The position numbers and the translations under genes were made by a program. Below are positions 59,339 through 64,000 of a stretch of DNA of 64,000 nt, one piece after another. The first letter of the stretch is position 1. Each line of letters begins with the position of its first letter. The notes under the pieces are model-generated. The model did not search any database and had not been told where the DNA came from. It saw only the letters and a program-made list of their open reading frames with translations. Where the stretch lies: NCBI GenBank assembly GCA_964491785.1, contig CAZBGS010000008.1, positions 1-64,000 on the forward strand, in the 5' to 3' direction. The DNA is from RZZS01 sp964491785. GTDB taxonomy: Bacteria; Pseudomonadota; Alphaproteobacteria; Micavibrionales; Micavibrionaceae.

Positions 59339-60670
59339 CTAGTCTTCGCCTGCAAGCCTCGGGAAAGCGATGATTTGCGCGTTCCCTGCATTGCGCCTGC
59401 CGGTATGCCTGATAAAGTCTTTCTGGCCGTTGCGGCCTTCTCCTGGGAAAGTAATGACGTTTTGGGACGAGCCATTTGCGAATTCCTCGGTATGGTTTTC
59501 GGATTGGTCATGCCGGAAGGCATGATGGGTAAGACCATTTCCGTTCTGCAATTCCTGTTCCGTTTCGCGAAATGACTTTTCAAACTTGATAAACCAAAGG
59601 AAATTGGCGTTGGCGCGGTCGCGCACATCCGTAAACAGCGGATCTATTATTATCGTCGAGGCATATTGCGCCAGGTAATTTTTGCCGAAAGGAACTTCGC
59701 CAAGTCTGGCGACCAGATCGGCGGTCACTGCCCTGGAACATTCTTCGGCATCAAAGACATAGCCATGATAGTCAGAGAGCATCTGCTGAATCAGGTTCTT
59801 ATCCTCGATGCGGCAGCGCTCGGAAATAAACCATGTCTCAAAAGTTGCGGCCATGGCCATGCCATTATTGATCGTGCGGAAATCAAGGAAAGCCTCACGA
59901 GCGAAAATTCGTGCGAAATCGCTCATCGGCGAATTTTCAATTCTCTCCCATGCTTCCCTGAAACCGCCAAGCTGGAGTTCCCAGGCAATCCTGACCATGC
60001 TGACGGTCAGATCGGCAACTTGCGCCCTGTTTACCAGAACCGCCTGATCCGGGAAGAAGGTAAGCGGGTTCAGCAATACCCCGTGGCGGTGCTGCCATAC
60101 CCGGCGAAGCTCTCTGCCTGCCAGAAGCACCTGTTCTTCCATGCTCAGGCGGGGGTTGATTTGTATCAAGCCGCTTTCCCTTATATAGGCGGCGGAATCC
60201 ACTTCATCGCAATACCGGACGCTTACATCATACCCACGGGCAAATTCCAGAAGCGAGAAGGCGTAGCGGCTGGTTTCAAGGATTTTCAATACCTCGCCGA
60301 TATCGGTCAGGGTTGAATATTCTCTTGATAAGATTGAATCACAATTGATCTGAAAATCACGGATCAGGGCTTCCTGACAACTCTCTTCACAGGGTTCCGG
60401 AGAGCGGGAGTATTCCGGAAGGTAGCCGCTTTCGAGGTTGAGTTCCTTTTCCAGCATGTCGAGAGCGGCAAGCTCGTCTTCGAGGCGCTCATCGAAATCC
60501 ATGTAGAAAAGGGGCTGATCGCCAATGATCGTCGAGCGAACGGGCTGGTCGAAATTAAGGATATAGGAAACGCGGCAGACTCTTTCAGTCCGTTCCCTGG
60601 CGTTTTGCGATTTTCCCGGTTTCTTAGCCATTTTCGCGTTTGAACCCTTAGCCCGTATGTCCCCTGGCAT
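59339..60670 (-). CDS. Hypothetical protein of the same family (DUF6782-like)
   Basis: 443 aa from ATG 60670 (AAGG site). An acidic N-terminal part (LEDELAALDMLEKELNLESG) precedes the family core: EQVLLAGRELRRVWQHRHG, RIAWELQLGGFREAWERIEN, FARIFAREAFLDFRTINNGM, FETWFISERCRIEDKN, FGKNYLAQYASTIIIDPLF and WFIKFEKSFRE. The C-terminus is disordered and ends QIIAFPRLAGED. No zinc or catalytic motif is certain. Lies between flgL and its own paralogue; a link to flagella is only positional. Confidence 0.7.
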   Translation of the reverse strand: MPGDIRAKGSNAKMAKKPGKSQNARERTERVCRVSYILNFDQPVRSTIIGDQPLFYMDFDERLEDELAALDMLEKELNLESGYLPEYSRSPEPCEESCQEALIRDFQINCDSILSREYSTLTDIGEVLKILETSRYAFSLLEFARGYDVSVRYCDEVDSAAYIRESGLIQINPRLSMEEQVLLAGRELRRVWQHRHGVLLNPLTFFPDQAVLVNRAQVADLTVSMVRIAWELQLGGFREAWERIENSPMSDFARIFAREAFLDFRTINNGMAMAATFETWFISERCRIEDKNLIQQMLSDYHGYVFDAEECSRAVTADLVARLGEVPFGKNYLAQYASTIIIDPLFTDVRDRANANFLWFIKFEKSFRETEQELQNGNGLTHHAFRHDQSENHTEEFANGSSQNVITFPGEGRNGQKDFIRHTGRRNAGNAQIIAFPRLAGED

Positions 60671-60824
60671 TTCATGCCTTATGGGTTCATTATGCGCCTG
60701 AGTTCTTAACGCTTTCCTAGCAGAAACGTTTTTTTTTGTTTTTTCACAGGAAAAATCCGCAAGCCTTAACAAGGGCTTAACAGAAAATTATGTTATGTTA
60801 AACAAAAATATTTACATTAACCTT

Positions 60825-62018
60825 TTACAAATAATTGACGAGATTAAGCTTGCTCAAGGTGGAGGTGACGCTATACGAAGCCTCCATGCGGACGGTCATG
60901 AAATTAATCGTCAGGGCGACCTTGTTCATATCGGCGTCTTCGACATTGGAGATCTCTTCGGTAAGGGTGCTTTGGGCGAGAAGATGGTCGTCCTTGATCT
61001 CCTTAATATTGGCGCGAACCTGTTCGAGCTTGAAGCGCTCTATGTCGATCTTGTCGAGCGCCTTTTGCACCATCGAGCTTATCTTGTTATAAACCTTGTA
61101 AAAATTTTCCTTCTGCTCTTCGAGAGTGGCCCCTGGCGCGCCCTTGGCAAGAGGATTTGCCGGATCGGGATTGGCAGGATCCTGATGATCCAGCAGCGGT
61201 GAAAGATCTCCGTTACGTATAAAGTTCAGGGCAACAAGGGTATCGCGAATCGCCTCGGTATTGGCCAGAACCGTGTAATCCAGCTCCGAGCCGTCACCGA
61301 CTCTTACAAAGGTGCCTTTTACGTTTCCTGACGATATCTCGGCAGAGTAACCGACGATCGTGTCCGTTATGGCGTTGACATCTGCCGAACTGTCACGGGT
61401 GGTGAGAGCAGAGATCAATCCATTGGTGGAGACGGTTCCGCTCTTCCAGTCGCCGATCAGTTTACTCATTGCGGTATCAAGCAGGCCGGTATCGAACAAA
61501 GGCTTCGAAAGCGTCTGAGCCCCGGAAAGAACATACCTGCTGCCGTCCTTTGAATTTACAAGATCGACAATGTATTCAAACATATTATTGGCAAGGCCTT
61601 TTAAAGTCTGGAACTCGACGGAAGGATCGGCCGAACTCATTCCAATCGGAATACGTTCTACTTCGGGGGTCGAGGGGTCGTCGTAATAAACGATTTCTCC
61701 GTCCTGATGGGTTCCGGCCTCAAGGAAAATCTGCATGCCGGCGACAAACTGCTCAAGCTGGGACTTAAATTCCTTTAGCGTATGGGTCATAACCTTGATG
61801 CGGCGGTCGGCATTGGTAATGTTATTGATGTAAGTATTGAGAGTTTTATAATCCGCTCTGGCTCTTTCCGAACGGATAACGTCCTTACCCAGACCCTTGA
61901 AACGCTGGGTAATTTTGCCAGTTGCAAGCTGGACGTGAAGATTGCCTAGCTCCGATTGCAGGTCTTTAAGACGGCTGATCTGATCAAGCGTACGGCCCAG
62001 CGTTGAAACGAAGGTCAT
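60825..62018 (-). CDS. flgL: Flagellar hook-filament junction protein FlgL
   Basis: 397 aa. Flagellin-like ends: N-terminal helix FVSTLGRTLDQISRLKDLQS with LATGKITQRFKGLGKD, and C-terminal LTEEISNVEDADMNKVALTI with STLSKLNLVNYL. The middle holds a variable domain (NSKDGSRYVLSGAQTLSKPL is the typical flagellin-family piece). It follows flgK by 12 bases and is probably the last gene of the flagellar transcript here. Confidence 0.9.
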   Translation of the reverse strand: MTFVSTLGRTLDQISRLKDLQSELGNLHVQLATGKITQRFKGLGKDVIRSERARADYKTLNTYINNITNADRRIKVMTHTLKEFKSQLEQFVAGMQIFLEAGTHQDGEIVYYDDPSTPEVERIPIGMSSADPSVEFQTLKGLANNMFEYIVDLVNSKDGSRYVLSGAQTLSKPLFDTGLLDTAMSKLIGDWKSGTVSTNGLISALTTRDSSADVNAITDTIVGYSAEISSGNVKGTFVRVGDGSELDYTVLANTEAIRDTLVALNFIRNGDLSPLLDHQDPANPDPANPLAKGAPGATLEEQKENFYKVYNKISSMVQKALDKIDIERFKLEQVRANIKEIKDDHLLAQSTLTEEISNVEDADMNKVALTINFMTVRMEASYSVTSTLSKLNLVNYL

Positions 62019-62030
62019 TTTTCCGGCTCC

Positions 62031-64000
62031 TTATATCGTATTTAACAATTCATCAAACATCTCGTTGACCGCCTGAACCACTCTGGCTGCCGCTGCGAAA
62101 GCGTTCTGGACGATGATCATATGCGACATTTCCTCATCCAGGTTGACCCCCGATTCGTCCAGCAGCTGTCCCTCCAGAATCTCCTTGAAGGTTTTTTCAT
62201 CAGCCATGCGGGCTTCTGCCAGTACTATCTGCTCGGTCTGACGGTTGATAAGTTTCTGGGCGAAGTCCACAAGAGCATTCGATCCAAGAATCTCCGTACT
62301 GAGGTTGGCGTTAGGGCCCAGATACTTTTCCCGGAAGTGGACGTACTGGCCTGAAGTAATGGCACCGCTGACATCTCTCCAGGTTTCGGAGCCGTAGCCT
62401 ATTTCTATGACTGGCGAGCTGTTGGTGATTATCCCCCCGGAGTTGGTGAAACTGCCGAACAGCGACTGGATTATCCCTACTCCCGCCGGAAGTCCTCCTG
62501 TTATCGTCCCCGTTCCATCGGTAACAAACGGGCCGCCGAACAGCTTCATGTCTCCGCCGAACTTCGGGTTGCCCAGAGGATTGGCGTCATCACCCGGCCT
62601 GACGCGCAGAAATCCGGTAAGCGGATCGATATATACCCCAAGACCGGGAACGCCGTCGTCGTCCGCATCAAAACTTAACTTGTCAAACAAAGTCGTTTCG
62701 TCATCCCCGGGCTCGATATACACCTTTACCCGCTCGTGATTACCTACCTGAACCTCGAAATAGGGATCTGTTGTCTTTCTGGTGCCCTCGCTCAGGCCCA
62801 GGAAAATTAACCCTGTTTGCCTCATGCCGTTTGCCGGATCGGGATCCGGAGTTGCGTCAATCTGAACATCGCCTCTGGAATTGATAATAAGCTCCCCGTT
62901 GGATCCCACAGAAGCTACAGGCATTCCCAGCAAAGGATTCACGCCTGCAATATTGAGGGCTATCTGATTGTTTATTTCGGCCGCTATCTGCAAGGCGGCA
63001 TTTGCCCCTGGTTGCGCCTGGGCGGCCGCCAGTGACACGTCCACCGAAAAACTGTTCGGAGCGCCCAGCCTTGAATCGGAAAACACAATTCTGAAGGTGT
63101 CACTTGCAGGAGCAAGCAGGCCATTGGCAGAAGCAATCAGATCGTTGACGGACGCGAAAGACGTCAAATCCCGGCTGCCTGTTATCTTGCAATTTGAATA
63201 AAGACCCAACCATTCCTGAAGTGTTTCTCCGGAAGCGCTGCAGACAAGATTTATGTTGCCTTCAGCGACGCTGTAGCTTGCGTTGGTGAAGGTGTAATCG
63301 AGAATGCGCCTGATAACCTCGTTCGAACCGGTCTGAACCGGAGCGTCATGAGTTATGGTACCTGTCCTTAGCAAGGTATAATCTTCGAGAATTCTCTGAT
63401 TGACCTGGATGGCCTGCGAGAATCCAATGTAAGTTACCGGCAGGGGCGGAACTTCCGTATAATCGGGAGGCGTATCCGCCGGGATGCCCCCGGCAACGTC
63501 GGTGAACAACCGCAACCCCTGAGCGTCAAATCTCATTGCCAGCTTGTGAGCCATTTCATCCAGCTGTGCCATGAAAGTCGGAAGTGTGACATCACGCATT
63601 TCAAGGAGAGCGCCGATATTGCCGCCTTTTATCTGCCCGGTAATATCAATCGCCAGAGGCTCGATATTCGGATCCCCGCGGGTATAGATGCCCGCAGTAT
63701 AGCCATCGCCGAAATAATTCGTCGCGGAAAGCGGTCGGGGTGAGAAGTAGATTATTTCCGCCCTGTCGCCCGCAAGTTCCACGCCGCTCGATGTCTGGAC
63801 GACCATGACGTTGTCACCGCGAATAAAGAAGCTGATATCAATTTCTTTAGCCAGTTCCTTTACCGCCTGGTCTCTCTTGTCCATCAGCGTCGCTGTTGAT
63901 CTGCCTACGTTGGCGTTCACGCCGATCTGGGCGTTGAGGTCGGCGATCTGACTGATAAGATCGTTGACCCTGTTGATCGCAATTTGCAGGTCGGTCTGGG
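62031..64000 (-). CDS. flgK: Flagellar hook-associated protein FlgK (cut by window end)
   Basis: The frame is open to base 64000, so only the last 650 or so residues are seen; the apparent start at 63920 is internal. It begins within the N-terminal domain (QTDLQIAINRVNDLISQIAD, then LMDKRDQAVKELAKEIDISF). A long variable middle follows. The C-terminal helix is typical of FlgK: GVNLDEEMSHMIIVQNAFAA and ARVVQAVNEMFDELLNTI. It forms the first hook-filament junction ring. Confidence 0.95.
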   Translation of the reverse strand, partial: QTDLQIAINRVNDLISQIADLNAQIGVNANVGRSTATLMDKRDQAVKELAKEIDISFFIRGDNVMVVQTSSGVELAGDRAEIIYFSPRPLSATNYFGDGYTAGIYTRGDPNIEPLAIDITGQIKGGNIGALLEMRDVTLPTFMAQLDEMAHKLAMRFDAQGLRLFTDVAGGIPADTPPDYTEVPPLPVTYIGFSQAIQVNQRILEDYTLLRTGTITHDAPVQTGSNEVIRRILDYTFTNASYSVAEGNINLVCSASGETLQEWLGLYSNCKITGSRDLTSFASVNDLIASANGLLAPASDTFRIVFSDSRLGAPNSFSVDVSLAAAQAQPGANAALQIAAEINNQIALNIAGVNPLLGMPVASVGSNGELIINSRGDVQIDATPDPDPANGMRQTGLIFLGLSEGTRKTTDPYFEVQVGNHERVKVYIEPGDDETTLFDKLSFDADDDGVPGLGVYIDPLTGFLRVRPGDDANPLGNPKFGGDMKLFGGPFVTDGTGTITGGLPAGVGIIQSLFGSFTNSGGIITNSSPVIEIGYGSETWRDVSGAITSGQYVHFREKYLGPNANLSTEILGSNALVDFAQKLINRQTEQIVLAEARMADEKTFKEILEGQLLDESGVNLDEEMSHMIIVQNAFAAAARVVQAVNEMFDELLNTI

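Overview
The window reads as part of an alphaproteobacterial chromosome of moderate GC. The evidence is the order rpsF-rpsR-rplI-dnaB-alr-mlaE-mlaF beside a fabD-fabG-acpP-fabF cluster, a flagellar flgK-flgL pair, a carboxynorspermidine-type polyamine gene set, fumC, comM and a biotin cluster. The genus cannot be fixed from the sequence. There are three tRNA genes (Gln-TTG, Leu-CAA, Ala-GGC), all with encoded CCA, and no rRNA.

Layout. 1-6 kb: 3' part of a manganese catalase, a cold-shock protein plus DEAD-box helicase pair, CorA, and a run of small orphan genes. 6-12.3 kb: fumC, dsbB, an ExoD-like gene, a DsbC/G-like isomerase and a transglycosylase. 12.4-16.8 kb: biotin genes bioF-bioH-like-bioC converging on bioD-bioA. 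17-28 kb: an AAA+ regulator without the GAFTGA loop, a Bax-inhibitor-1 protein, a LemA/M48 pair, a FIST protein, a diguanylate cyclase and comM. 28-31.5 kb: hisH and a fused hisC-hisB. 31.6-35.2 kb: a metal-handling trio and an AT-rich restriction-modification pair. 35.2-40.3 kb: polyamine genes (agmatinase, carboxynorspermidine decarboxylase and dehydrogenase, ornithine decarboxylase with a structured leader). 40.4-43.6 kb: a large putative secreted glycoside hydrolase with two LamG-like repeats. 43.9-54.8 kb: fatty-acid, ribosomal, replication, alanine racemase and Mla genes. 54.8-58.2 kb: a mobile-element hot spot. 58.3-64 kb: two paralogous genes of unknown function, then flgL and flgK (cut by the window edge).

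The most interesting region is 55580-57854, an intact IS1-family element with perfect 18-bp terminal inverted repeats and a 9-bp target duplication. It carries three cargo genes as well as its transposase: a 73-aa basic protein, a Panacea/DUF4065 (SocA/GepA-like) antitoxin candidate and a putative toxin, in a tightly coupled operon behind a possible operator. A remnant of a serine-recombinase C-terminus and an orphan Phd/YefM-like antitoxin flank it.

A second strong candidate is the ornithine decarboxylase leader (39895-40252). It holds two small reading frames overlapping by ATGA, followed by stacked hairpins, and looks like a polyamine-responsive translational attenuator, possibly the alphaproteobacterial speF leader. 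Other oddities are the HisC-HisB fusion, a HAD phosphatase inside the fab operon, a helix-turn-helix extension on the DNA methyltransferase, and a DETD rather than DEAD motif II.
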